Positions 18,972-26,987 of a DNA stretch of 64,000 nucleotides are shown piece by piece. The first letter of the stretch is position 1. Every line of letters begins with the position of its first letter. The stretch lies in contig NZ_CP007213.1 of NCBI RefSeq assembly GCF_001411805.1, forward strand, positions 2,728,001 through 2,792,000, read 5' to 3'. The translations under genes were made by a program, and so were the position numbers. The DNA comes from Burkholderia plantarii. GTDB lineage: Bacteria > Pseudomonadota > Gammaproteobacteria > Burkholderiales > Burkholderiaceae. A model generated the notes under the pieces. It did not search any database. It was not told the DNA's origin and saw only the letters and a list, made by a program, of their open reading frames with translations.

Positions 18972-19250
18972 CTACGTGTGCCGGCCGGCATCCTGTCGGT
19001 ACCGGGCGTCCACGGCGGCGTGCTCGACACGATGCCGTTCGGGGCCGCGATGGACGAGGGGCTGACGCTTCGCATGGGGCAGACGCAGGTGAACCGCTGG
19101 ACCGGCGACCTGCTTGCGCGCATCGAGCGCGGGCAGATCGATCCGTCGTGCGTCATCACGCATTCCGTCCCGCTCGAGGACGGCCCGGGGATGTACGAGA
19201 CGTTCCGCGACAAGCGCGACGGCTGCATCAAGGTGGTCATGAAGCCGTGA
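18972..19250 (+). pseudogene. C-terminal remnant of a zinc-dependent alcohol/formaldehyde dehydrogenase
   Basis: About 90 codons that correspond to the C-terminus of a medium-chain zinc alcohol dehydrogenase of the glutathione-independent formaldehyde dehydrogenase type. Recognisable are [70 protein letters not shown]. The N-terminal three quarters with the zinc and Rossmann motifs are absent: only 57 bp separate the fragment from catR. There is no plausible start signal. It is a decayed gene or the scar of a deletion. Confidence 0.8.
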
Positions 19251-19259
19251 GCGCGCGGG

Positions 19260-19457
19260 TCATTCGTCGCGATCGAAACTGATCAGATGATCGCTGCGGG
19301 CGATGCGCCCGCCCTCCACCTTCACCGTGCCGGTATAGCGTACCCGCAGCCCGCCCGGCGAGCCGGGGGTGGAGCCCGCATCGCCCGCCGGCGGCGGCGC
19401 TACCTCGCCGGTTTGCGGGCACCGTGCCTGGGACGATTTCGGTTCGACGGATTGCAT
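19260..19457 (-). CDS. small hypothetical protein
   Basis: A 65-residue protein with no family I recognise. The reason for calling it is a strong ribosome-binding site, GGAGGA, five bases before the ATG at 19457. The first half is proline/glycine-rich and probably disordered. The second half (RVRYTGTVKVEGGRIARSDHLISF) looks like two or three beta strands. It ends 9 bp from the dehydrogenase remnant and diverges from the lytic transglycosylase gene. There is no signal peptide or membrane segment. Confidence 0.5.
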   Translation of the reverse strand: MQSVEPKSSQARCPQTGEVAPPPAGDAGSTPGSPGGLRVRYTGTVKVEGGRIARSDHLISFDRDE

Positions 19458-19648
19458 GGGTTCCTCCGGATGGATGCGCGTGGCGCGCGGGCGGCATGCC
19501 TTCATGCAATTTCCGGGCCAAGGTGGCCACACGGCGCGTGCCCCGTCGCGACGGGGCGGCGCGCCACCGGCACGCCCGCGGCGGGCTTGGGATTTTTTCC
19601 AGGCCGGGTAAAATGCCGCTACTTCGTGCCGTCCCACCCAGAACAATC

Positions 19649-20872
19649 ATGGCCATGCGATACCGGAAGATTGCGCTCCGCGGGGTCGCGCCGCTCTGTC
19701 TCGGCGCGCTGGCCGCGATCGCGCTGGGCCGCCCGGGCGTCGCGCGGGCCGACTGCATCGACGAGGCCGCCGCGTTCCAGCACGTACACGTGGGCCTGAT
19801 GCGGGCGATCGCGCAGGTCGAGTCGGGCACCCGCACCAACGTGATCAACCCGAACAGCAACGGCACGTTCGACATCGGCCTGATGCAGATAAACAGTTCG
19901 TGGCTGCCGCGCCTCGCACGCGAAGGCATCACCGAACAGAGCCTGTTCGATCCCTGCACCAACGCCTACGTCGGCGCGTGGATCCTCTCGGAAAACATTC
20001 GCCAATTCGGACCGACCTGGAACGCGATCGGCGCGTACAACGCGAGCGCGCCCGACAAGCGGCTCGCCTATGCGCGCAAGGTCGTCGACGCGGCCCGGTC
20101 GATCGTCAGCACCGCGGACTCCCCGATGCCCATTCTCCCGCCCTCCTTCACGCCGCCGCAGACCTACAACCCGTTCGCGAGCCTGGAGGTCAACCAGGTC
20201 AAGCTGGCCGCGCCGCGCGCCGCGAACGCACCGGGCGGCCTGCCGGCCGCGGTGCCCGCCGGCGCGCCGCCGTCCCCGATGATTTCCGCGGCGGCGCCCG
20301 GCCAGTACAACTTCGGCTGGGACATCAGCGGCGCGCCCGACGTCAAGCCGGTGCAGGTGTTCGACGACGGCACGAAGATCTATGCGCAGTTCAGCGACAT
20401 GAAGCGCGTCCCGGCGATCTTCGCCGACACGCCGCACGGCCGCGCGGTGCTGCGCTGGGAATCGCAGCCGCCCTATGCGGTGATCGCGTCGCTCGAGCCC
20501 TCGCTGGTATTCCAGCTCGGCGGCGCCGAGGCGAAGGCCCGGCGCCGGCCCGACAACGCACCGCTGCCGCCGGGCATGCGGGCGGCGGCAGCGGCCGCCG
20601 CGTCGGCGCCGAGGCCGCGCGCCGCCGGCCCGGCGAGCACCGACGCGCTGTGGTACGTGTCGACGCCGTCGACGGTGTCGGGGCCGACGAAGCTGCCCGA
20701 CGTCGAGACGCCGGCCAATACGATCACCAACGCGGCCACCAACGCGGCCACGTATGCCACGGCGCAGACCGCGCCGGCACCGGCCGCCACGCCCGCCGCC
20801 CCCGCGCCCGCCACGAAGCCGGCCGCCGATGCCCGCAACAGCACCAGCGCGCTCTGGTATCTGACGAAGTAA
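19649..20872 (+). CDS. secreted lytic transglycosylase with VirB9/TrbG-like C-terminal domain
   Basis: A 407-residue exported protein. A signal peptide covers about 1-35 (IALRGVAPLCLGALAAIALG, cleavage near ARA-DC). A VirB1/IpgF-type SLT domain occupies 36-150 with catalytic Glu58 in AQVESG and the family segments GLMQINSSWL and AIGAYNA. A proline/alanine linker follows. Residues about 218-296 (FGWDISGAPDVKPVQVFDDGTKIYAQFSD, VPAIFADTPHGRAVLRWES, VFQLGG) resemble the C-terminal beta-domain of VirB9/TrbG/CagX: the VFDDG-x-YxQF and PAIF pattern is the hallmark. The remaining 110 residues are low-complexity. VirB1 and VirB9 are normally separate T4SS proteins, and no other T4SS gene is nearby. 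An ATG two codons later is an alternative start. Confidence 0.82.
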   Translation: MAMRYRKIALRGVAPLCLGALAAIALGRPGVARADCIDEAAAFQHVHVGLMRAIAQVESGTRTNVINPNSNGTFDIGLMQINSSWLPRLAREGITEQSLFDPCTNAYVGAWILSENIRQFGPTWNAIGAYNASAPDKRLAYARKVVDAARSIVSTADSPMPILPPSFTPPQTYNPFASLEVNQVKLAAPRAANAPGGLPAAVPAGAPPSPMISAAAPGQYNFGWDISGAPDVKPVQVFDDGTKIYAQFSDMKRVPAIFADTPHGRAVLRWESQPPYAVIASLEPSLVFQLGGAEAKARRRPDNAPLPPGMRAAAAAAASAPRPRAAGPASTDALWYVSTPSTVSGPTKLPDVETPANTITNAATNAATYATAQTAPAPAATPAAPAPATKPAADARNSTSALWYLTK

Positions 20873-20897
20873 GCCCCCCTCCCCCCGCTGCGCCCAT

Positions 20898-20928
20898 CCG
20901 CTGCCTACCGCCTCGCGGCGGGCAGCGG
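20898..20928 (+). terminator. possible hairpin terminator after the transglycosylase gene
   Basis: A GC-rich hairpin, CCGCTGCC...CCGCC with loop TCGC and GGCGG...GCAGCGG, starting 26 bp after the stop codon. A run of six or more T follows about 20 bases later, farther than in a classical intrinsic terminator, so the call is tentative. Confidence 0.45.
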
Positions 20929-20953
20929 CATTGTCTCCGGAACGGCGTCTTTT

Positions 20954-20973
20954 TTATATATGACATCGTATAA
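20954..20973. promoter_or_regulatory. operator-like motif copy 1, upstream of polygalacturonase
   Basis: The core TATGACATCGTATAA shares TATGACATC and a TA-x-AA end with a second copy 180 bp downstream. Both are imperfect inverted repeats (TTxTA ... TAxAA) of the size bound by GntR/FadR-type regulators of sugar-acid genes. The regulator is not in the window. Confidence 0.5.
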
Positions 20974-21132
20974 CTAGATCGCTATGATCCAGACATCCAG
21001 GGGCGACACCCTCGTCACCTTGGTTAAATTGCTAAAAAATTACTTAATTTAGACGAATAAAAACTAAACAGACGGGTTTTGAAAGCAATATGGAATCCAG
21101 CAAGGTGCCGGCAGCCCACCGTGCAATCCAAG

Positions 21133-21150
21133 TTGTATGACATCCTACAA
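21133..21150. promoter_or_regulatory. operator-like motif copy 2, upstream of polygalacturonase
   Basis: The sequence TTGTATGACATCCTACAA is an inverted repeat with 5-bp arms TTGTA and TACAA. It ends two bases before an AAGGAG ribosome-binding site whose ATG (21165) is in frame with the polygalacturonase. The placement would suit a repressor that blocks transcription until pectin breakdown products are present. Confidence 0.55.
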
Positions 21151-21308
21151 TTAAGGAGACAGCCATGAACGCAGCCCACTTCGATGCAGCAGCGCCTGGT
21201 GTGCGTTCAGTAGAACTTAACAAATACCTGACACCCAACCCTCGGCCCCGGCACCTCACGCGACGGCCCAACCCGCTTTCCCTCTTCTACTCGACAACAA
21301 GGAACGAC

Positions 21309-22697
21309 ATGATCCCGAGAACCCGCATCCGCACGGCCGTCACGGCCACCTTCGGCACGCTCGCCAGCCTGCTCGCGTTCGTTGCCGCGCCGGCCGCCCA
21401 CGCGGCCAGTTGCGCGACGCCGCAATGGAGCAGCTCGCCCACCGCCAACACGAGCGCCCTGCAAAGCGCGATCACCCAATGCTCGGGCTCGAGCAGCAGC
21501 CCCGGCCTCATCGACCTGACCGTCAACAACGGCGTCTCCACGGCCGTCATCACGAGCGTGAACCTCGCCAGCAACATCGTGCTGAAGCTGGAAAAGGGCT
21601 TCACGCTGAAGGGCTCGCCGGGCCAGCCGTCGGGCGGCGCGATGCTGACCGGCAGCGGCCTCGGCAACGTGACCATCACCGGCACCGGCGCGATCGACGG
21701 CGACGGCCAGAGCTACTGGACGAGCGCGGTCGGCCAGAACAACACGGCGCGGCCAAAGCTGATCGCGCTGACGGGCTCGAACCTGCAGATCGGATCGAAC
21801 TTCACCGACGCGGGCAAGCCGCAGGCGATCGTGGCCTTCCCGAGCACGTCGAACGACCCGGGCAACGCGCTCATCATCCGCAACTCGCCGAAGGAGCAGC
21901 TCGTGATCGAGTCGGGCTCGAAGAACGTGACGATCGATGGCGTCTGGATCTACGCGAACCCGAATCGCAACGCGAACGGCGACGATCTCGCGCCGAACAC
22001 CGACGCGATCGACATCATCGGCACCCAGACGGCCACGATCCGCAACTGCCTGCTCGACACCGGCGACGACGACATCGCCATCAAGTCCAACGCCGGCGGC
22101 GCGGCCACCAGCAACGTCACCATCAGCCACTGCGTGGTGGGCGGCGGTCACGGCATCTCGATCGGCGGCCAGGAGGCGGCGGGCCACACGCTCGCGAGCC
22201 CGGGCGTCTCGCAGGTGACGGTCGACACCGTGCAGTTCAGCGGCACCGACTTCGGCTACCGGATCAAGACCGACCAGACCGCGAAGGACAGCGGCGCGAC
22301 CACCGGCGTGAACTACCGCAACACCTGCATGCGCAACGTCCAGCAGCCGTTCCTGTTCACCTATGCCTACGCCTCGGGCACCGGCGGCGACCTGCCGATC
22401 ATCGCGAACGTCGGCATCGACAACGTGATCGCCACCGCCACCAAGACGCAGGGCGCCATCGTCGGCCTGTCGAACAGCCTGATCGGCGTGCCGAAGTCGG
22501 GCGACACGGGCATCCGCATCACCAACAGCCAGATCACCGGCGGCAACGCGTTCACGGTCAGCAACGGCGAACTGCAGGTGGGCGGCCACAGCAGCGTGAC
22601 GACCTCGATCGGCAGCAACGGTCAGGTGGTGCCGATCACCGACACGGGCGCAACGCTCGCGTGCCCGGCCTCGATCACGATCCCGGCGCAACTCTGA
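21309..22697 (+). CDS. secreted polygalacturonase (glycoside hydrolase family 28)
   Basis: A 462-residue pectin-degrading enzyme that hydrolyses alpha-1,4-galacturonan. A signal peptide covers about 1-33 (VTATFGTLASLLAFVAAPAAHAA). The right-handed parallel beta-helix carries all four GH28 motifs: N230-T-D232, the catalytic pair in GDDDIAIKS at 252-260, GGGHGIS with His281, and YRIKT with R318-I-K320. The start is ambiguous: ATG 21309 has AAGGA five bases upstream and begins the signal peptide, but ATG 21165, in frame, follows a stronger AAGGAG and would add 48 hydrophilic residues in front of the signal peptide. I prefer 21309 for the exported product. Two operator-like repeats lie upstream. 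It suggests a plant-associated lifestyle. Confidence 0.93.
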   Translation: MIPRTRIRTAVTATFGTLASLLAFVAAPAAHAASCATPQWSSSPTANTSALQSAITQCSGSSSSPGLIDLTVNNGVSTAVITSVNLASNIVLKLEKGFTLKGSPGQPSGGAMLTGSGLGNVTITGTGAIDGDGQSYWTSAVGQNNTARPKLIALTGSNLQIGSNFTDAGKPQAIVAFPSTSNDPGNALIIRNSPKEQLVIESGSKNVTIDGVWIYANPNRNANGDDLAPNTDAIDIIGTQTATIRNCLLDTGDDDIAIKSNAGGAATSNVTISHCVVGGGHGISIGGQEAAGHTLASPGVSQVTVDTVQFSGTDFGYRIKTDQTAKDSGATTGVNYRNTCMRNVQQPFLFTYAYASGTGGDLPIIANVGIDNVIATATKTQGAIVGLSNSLIGVPKSGDTGIRITNSQITGGNAFTVSNGELQVGGHSSVTTSIGSNGQVVPITDTGATLACPASITIPAQL

Positions 22698-22917
22698 GCG
22701 GCGCATCAGGCTCTTTTGCGTCGCGCGCGTGCCGCTCCGGCGGCGCGCCGCTGCGCCGGGCCTGCTCAAAAACGGCACAGGTGTCCTGATCGAGCGCACC
22801 CGCGAGCCGCTCCGGAATCGCGGCGGGCCTTGCCCGTCGCGCCTTCCGGCCGATGGTACGGTTCCTGCAACGGACCGGTGGCAGCAACACGATCCCCACC
22901 TACCATCCGGAGCAACC

Positions 22918-24090
22918 ATGAGCTACCTGAGCATCGCCGACCGCACCGACAGCTTCTTCATTCCCTGCGTCACGCTGATCGGCGCCGGCTGCGCGCGCGA
23001 GACCGGCACGCGGGCGAAGTCGCTGGGCGCGAAGAAGGCACTGATCGTCACCGACGCGGGCCTGCACAAGATGGGGCTGTCCGCGACGATCGCCGGCTAC
23101 CTGCGCGAAGCCGGCCTCGACGCCGAGATCTTCCCCGGCGCCGAGCCCAACCCGACCGACCTCAACGTCCACGACGGCGTGGCGCTCTACCAGCGCAGCG
23201 GCTGCGACTTCATCGTGTCGCTGGGCGGCGGCTCCTCCCACGACTGCGCGAAGGGCATCGGGCTCGTCACGGCGGGCGGCGGCCACATCAGCGACTACGA
23301 GGGCGTGGACAAATCGAGCGTGCCGATGACGCCGCTCATCTCGATCAACACCACGGCCGGCACGGCCGCCGAGATGACGCGCTTTTGCATCATCACCAAT
23401 TCGCGCAACCATGTGAAGATGGCGATCGTCGACTGGCGCTGCACGCCGCTCGTCGCGATCGACGATCCGCGCCTGATGGTGGCCATGCCGCCCGCGCTGA
23501 CGGCCGCCACCGGCATGGACGCGCTCACCCACGCGGTGGAAGCCTACGTCTCCACCGCCGCCACGCCGATCACCGACGCCTGCGCGGAAAAGGCGATCGC
23601 GCTGATCGGCGATTGGCTGCCGAAGGCGGTGGCCAACGGCGAATCGATGGAGGCGCGCGCGGCCATGTGCTACGCGCAGTACCTGGCCGGCATGGCCTTC
23701 AACAACGCCTCGCTCGGCTACGTCCACGCCATGGCGCACCAGCTCGGCGGCTTCTACAACCTGCCGCACGGCGTCTGCAACGCGATCCTGCTGCCGCACG
23801 TCTGCGAGTTCAACCTGATCGCGGCGCCCGAGCGCTTCGCGCGCATCGCCGCGCTGCTCGGCGCGAACACCGCGGGGCGGTCGGTAACCGACGCGGGCGC
23901 GGCGGCGATCGCCGCGATCCGCGCGCTGTCGGCCTCGATCGACATTCCCGCGGGCCTCGCCGGCCTCGGCGTGAAGGCCGACGACCACGAGGTGATGGCG
24001 CGCAACGCGCAGAAGGACGCCTGCATGCTCACCAACCCGCGCACCGCCACGCTGAAGCAGGTGATCGGCATCTTCGAAGCGGCGATGTAG
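22918..24090 (+). CDS. iron-containing (group III) alcohol dehydrogenase
   Basis: A 390-residue NAD-dependent alcohol dehydrogenase of the Zymomonas AdhB type. The nucleotide site GGGSSHDCAKG lies at about 100-110. The metal site is formed by an aspartate and histidines in TGMDALTHAVEAYVS, GYVHAMAHQLGG and NLPHGVCNAILLPHV, the family signature. The ATG at 22918 is preceded by CGGAG. It lies 220 bp after the polygalacturonase and is followed by the fragment of a GntR gene and a LysR gene on the same strand. The substrate (ethanol, butanol, lactaldehyde or another alcohol) cannot be read from sequence. Confidence 0.92.
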   Translation: MSYLSIADRTDSFFIPCVTLIGAGCARETGTRAKSLGAKKALIVTDAGLHKMGLSATIAGYLREAGLDAEIFPGAEPNPTDLNVHDGVALYQRSGCDFIVSLGGGSSHDCAKGIGLVTAGGGHISDYEGVDKSSVPMTPLISINTTAGTAAEMTRFCIITNSRNHVKMAIVDWRCTPLVAIDDPRLMVAMPPALTAATGMDALTHAVEAYVSTAATPITDACAEKAIALIGDWLPKAVANGESMEARAAMCYAQYLAGMAFNNASLGYVHAMAHQLGGFYNLPHGVCNAILLPHVCEFNLIAAPERFARIAALLGANTAGRSVTDAGAAAIAAIRALSASIDIPAGLAGLGVKADDHEVMARNAQKDACMLTNPRTATLKQVIGIFEAAM

Positions 24091-24330
24091 GCGCGGCGGG
24101 CCGTGCCTGCATCCGGCCTCGCCCGTCCGGCGGCGGGGCCGTCGCCGCCGAAATCCTCCCCTGCCCCGGCGCCGTCCCTCATCCCTTTCCCGCCAATCAC
24201 GAACCAGCCGCCGCGAACGGCCAACGGCACCCGCTCACGGCCCGCAACGGCACTCCCGCCGTGTCGCGGCATTTGACGCGGCCCGCGCGCACGGGGAACA
24301 TGCGGGATCGGAGACTTTCCCACCGGCCGC

Positions 24331-24483
24331 ATGAACAACACCACGCAGCAAGCCATCGTCCATCAGTTGCGCGAGAGGATCCTGAACGCGGAACTCTCGC
24401 CGGACCTGCGGCTCGTGGAGATCTCGAAGGACCGCCTCGACCTGGCGCCGAGCCACCCGCGCCTCGACGGCCGGCCGTCGTAG
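24331..24483 (+). pseudogene. N-terminal fragment of a GntR-family regulator
   Basis: A 50-codon frame starting MNNTTQQAIVHQLRERILNAELSP and continuing DLRLVEISKDRLDLAPS. This is the beginning of a FadR/FCD-type GntR winged helix (compare IVxQLRERIxxGELxPGxRLVE), but it stops before the recognition helix. No remainder of the HTH or FCD domain follows. It appears to be a truncated regulator left between the alcohol dehydrogenase and the LysR gene. Confidence 0.6.
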
Positions 24484-24527
24484 CCCCGCACGCCCGCGCC
24501 GCTCACGCCACCGACCTCGCCCCGCCC

Positions 24528-25772
24528 ATGGAACCTCGCCGCGAACCGCCCAATCTCGCCCAACTGCGCGTCTTCAGGACGATCGCCGAGGTCGGCAGCG
24601 CGTCCGGCGCGGCTGCCCGGCTGCACCGCGCGCAGTCGGCCATCACGCGCTCGCTGCAGGAGCTGGAGCACTGGGTCGGCGAGAAGCTGTTCGAGCGCCG
24701 CGCGGCCGGCATGATGATGACGCCCGCCGCGCGCGTGGTGCTCAAGCGCGCCGACCGCGTGTTCCATGAACTCGAGGAAGTGGCGGCCTGGTGCCTCGCG
24801 CTGCAGAACGGCCGCCGGCCCACCACCGAGCGCCCGCTGCCGGCCTATCTGCTCAACACGCGCCGGCTGCAGTTGACGGTGTCGCTGGCGCGCCATCGCC
24901 ACATGCCGAGCGCCGCGCACGCGCTCGGCATCAGCCAGCCGGCCGTGAGCAGCGCGATCCGGATTCTCGAGACGGGCGCCGGCATCCGGCTGTTCCACCG
25001 CCACGCGCGCGGCCTGGTGCTGACCACCGAGGGCGAGACGTTCGTGCTGCACATCCGCCGCGCGCTCAACGAGCTGCGCCATATCGAGGACGACCTGGCC
25101 GCCGCGCGCGGCGTGATCCAGGGCAGCGTGACGATCGGCGCGCTGCCGCTCGGGCGCACGCTGATCCTGCCCGCGGCGATCGCGCGGATCTCCGCGGCCT
25201 GCCCGCAGGTGCGGATCTCCACCGACGAAAGCGCCTACGAGACGCTGGTCGCCAACCTGCGCGCCGGCGACATCGACTTCGTGCTCGGCGCGCTGCGGCA
25301 GGACGATCCGGCCAGCGGCCTCGTCAACGAAAAGCTGATGTCGGAGGAACTCGTCGTGATCGCGCGCGCCGGGCATCCGCTCGCGAGCCTGCAAGACCTG
25401 ACGCTCGCGCAGCTGGTGGGCGCGCAATGGATCCTGCCGCGCCCGAACGCGCCGGCGCGCGCCACCATCGACGGCATCTTCGCGCGCCAGCGCCTGAAGC
25501 CGCCGCAGCCCACCGTGGAGACGGCCGATCTCGCCGTGATTCGCGGGCTGCTGCTGGCCACCGACATGCTCGCGGTGCAGTCGGCCCAGCAGTTGCATTA
25601 CGAATGCCGCTCCGGCGAGCTGAAGATCCTCGACATCGCGCTGAAGGGCACGCGGCGCGACATCGGCCTGATCATGCGCGCGGGCGGCACGCCGTCGCCG
25701 GCTGCGCGCGTGCTGATCGACTGCATCCGCGAGGCGCTGCGCGCCATGCCGAGCGCGGCGGCCCGGCCATAG
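24528..25772 (+). CDS. LysR-type regulator with two HTH domains
   Basis: A 414-residue regulator, about 100 longer than ordinary LysR proteins. The first winged HTH spans about 10-75 (VGSASGAAARLHRAQSAITRSLQELE). A second, independent LysR HTH spans about 113-175 (RHMPSAAHALGISQPAVSSAIRILE, RLFHRHARGLVLTTEGE). The effector domain follows (GSVTIGALPLGRTLILPAAIARI ... FVLGALRQDD). Neither HTH is visibly degraded. It follows the alcohol dehydrogenase on the same strand with a GntR remnant between them. The target genes are unknown; the neighbouring dehydrogenase is possible. The ATG at 24528 has no strong ribosome-binding site. Confidence 0.87.
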   Translation: MEPRREPPNLAQLRVFRTIAEVGSASGAAARLHRAQSAITRSLQELEHWVGEKLFERRAAGMMMTPAARVVLKRADRVFHELEEVAAWCLALQNGRRPTTERPLPAYLLNTRRLQLTVSLARHRHMPSAAHALGISQPAVSSAIRILETGAGIRLFHRHARGLVLTTEGETFVLHIRRALNELRHIEDDLAAARGVIQGSVTIGALPLGRTLILPAAIARISAACPQVRISTDESAYETLVANLRAGDIDFVLGALRQDDPASGLVNEKLMSEELVVIARAGHPLASLQDLTLAQLVGAQWILPRPNAPARATIDGIFARQRLKPPQPTVETADLAVIRGLLLATDMLAVQSAQQLHYECRSGELKILDIALKGTRRDIGLIMRAGGTPSPAARVLIDCIREALRAMPSAAARP

Positions 25773-25853
25773 CGGCCAGGTCGCCGGGCGCGTTGCCGGC
25801 GGCGGCCGGGATCACGTCGTTCGAGCGGAAGCAGCCGCGAAGCCGGGCCTTGG

Positions 25854-25859
25854 TAGAAT
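25854..25859 (+). promoter_or_regulatory. probable -10 element of the GNAT gene
   Basis: The hexamer TAGAAT lies 32 bp before the GTG start chosen for the acetyltransferase, in a position that would give a very short leader. No matching -35 box is obvious. Confidence 0.4.
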
Positions 25860-25890
25860 CGGCCGGTTGCCACCCGACCGACGCCCGCCC

Positions 25891-26406
25891 GTGCCCGATC
25901 CCGTTCCTCATCTGCGCCGCGCCGGCGCCGCCGACGCCGGCGCGATCGCCGCGCTGCATACGGCGAGCTGGCAGGCCACCTATGCCCACATTCTTCCCGA
26001 GGACTACCTGCTCGGCGAACTGCCGGCGCTGCAGGCGCGGCACTGGCAAACCTGTCTCGACCGCGACGCGCGCGACCAGGGGCTCGTGATGCTCGCCGAG
26101 CACGACGGCGCGCCGATCGGCTTCGTCAGCGCCGAGCGGCCGACCGATGCCGCGCTCGGCGTGCTGCTCGATTCGCTGCACGTGCATCCGGCTCATCACG
26201 GACGCGGCGCCGGCACCCGCCTGATCGACGCGGTGCGCGGCTGGGCACGGGAACTCGGCGCGACGCGGGTCCATCTGTTCGTGCTCGAGGGCAACGCGCG
26301 CGCGATCCGCTTCTACGAACGCAGCGGCTGGACCCAGGCCGGCTCGGCGACGAGCCACATCGGCCGGACGCCGGTGACGGACCGCATCTACGTGATGCCG
26401 GCCTGA
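25891..26406 (+). CDS. GNAT-family N-acetyltransferase
   Basis: A 171-residue acetyltransferase. The GNAT fold is clear: HLRRAGAADAGAIAALHTASWQATYAHILPEDYL at the start, the acetyl-CoA loop VHPAHHGRGAGTRLIDAVRGWARELGA (Q/R-x-x-G-x-G/A type) and the C-terminal LFVLEGNARAIRFYERSGWTQAG. I chose the GTG at 25891; an in-frame TTG at 25867 would add eight residues. The acceptor substrate is unknown. The gene is monocistronic, between the LysR gene and a decayed membrane-protein gene. Confidence 0.85.
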   Translation: MPDPVPHLRRAGAADAGAIAALHTASWQATYAHILPEDYLLGELPALQARHWQTCLDRDARDQGLVMLAEHDGAPIGFVSAERPTDAALGVLLDSLHVHPAHHGRGAGTRLIDAVRGWARELGATRVHLFVLEGNARAIRFYERSGWTQAGSATSHIGRTPVTDRIYVMPA

Positions 26407-26454
26407 TGCCGGCGTGAGCGCGATGAGCGGCACGGAGGCCGACGTCCCGACGGA

Positions 26455-26985
26455 ATGAACCAACGCGGCCGGCGTCACCCACGCCCCGCTCCGATGCCCT
26501 TCCCCCGTTCACGCCGCGTCCGTTCGCGGCCACCCTGCGCCGCGCCGTGCGCCGGCCTGCCGGCCGTCCTGCTCAATGCCGCGCTGCTGATCGTGGTCGA
26601 CCACGCCGGCATCGTCACCGCGCGCGGCGGGCTGCCCGGCCTGCTCGTCGAACTGGCCGGCCCCGGCCATCCGCCCATGCTGGGCGGCAACCGGGCGTTC
26701 CGGCAGCCGCTCCATATCGCCGCCGGCCGGCTGAGGATGGCGGCCTAGGCGTTCACGCCCGGCGCGTGGCGCGCGCCGCCCATGCTGAAGGGGCTGCTGG
26801 CCGCCGCGCTGGTCTGGCTGCTCGACGCCGTCGTGATCCCGCCGCTGCCGGGCCAGGGCTTCGCGGGCGCGCGCCTGCTCACGCCGCTCGGTCTCGCGAG
26901 ATTCGCGGCCATCCACACGCTGTTCCTCGTCACGGGCGCCACGCTGTATGAGCGATGGCGATGGCGCCGCCGGTCACGCGCGACG
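26455..26985 (+). pseudogene. small membrane protein gene interrupted by an in-frame stop
   Basis: Two fragments in the same reading frame, 26455-26748 and 26749 to about 26985, split by a TAG at 26746-26748. The first holds a membrane helix (LPAVLLNAALLIVVDHAGIVTARGGLPGLL) and ends HIAAGRLRMAA; the second continues MLKGLLAAALVWLLDAVVIPPLPGQGFAGARLLTPLGLARFAAIHTLFLVTGATLYERWRW with two more helices. Joined, they look like one protein of about 180 residues with four membrane segments. The frame then runs into the antisense of the next LysR gene. Either a recent nonsense mutation or a sequencing error explains the stop. Confidence 0.6.
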
Positions 26986-26987
26986 CC

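Noticed and set aside
21165..21308. Start of the polygalacturonase at ATG 21165
   Set aside because: Good ribosome-binding site, but it would place 48 hydrophilic residues before a normal signal peptide; kept only as an alternative.
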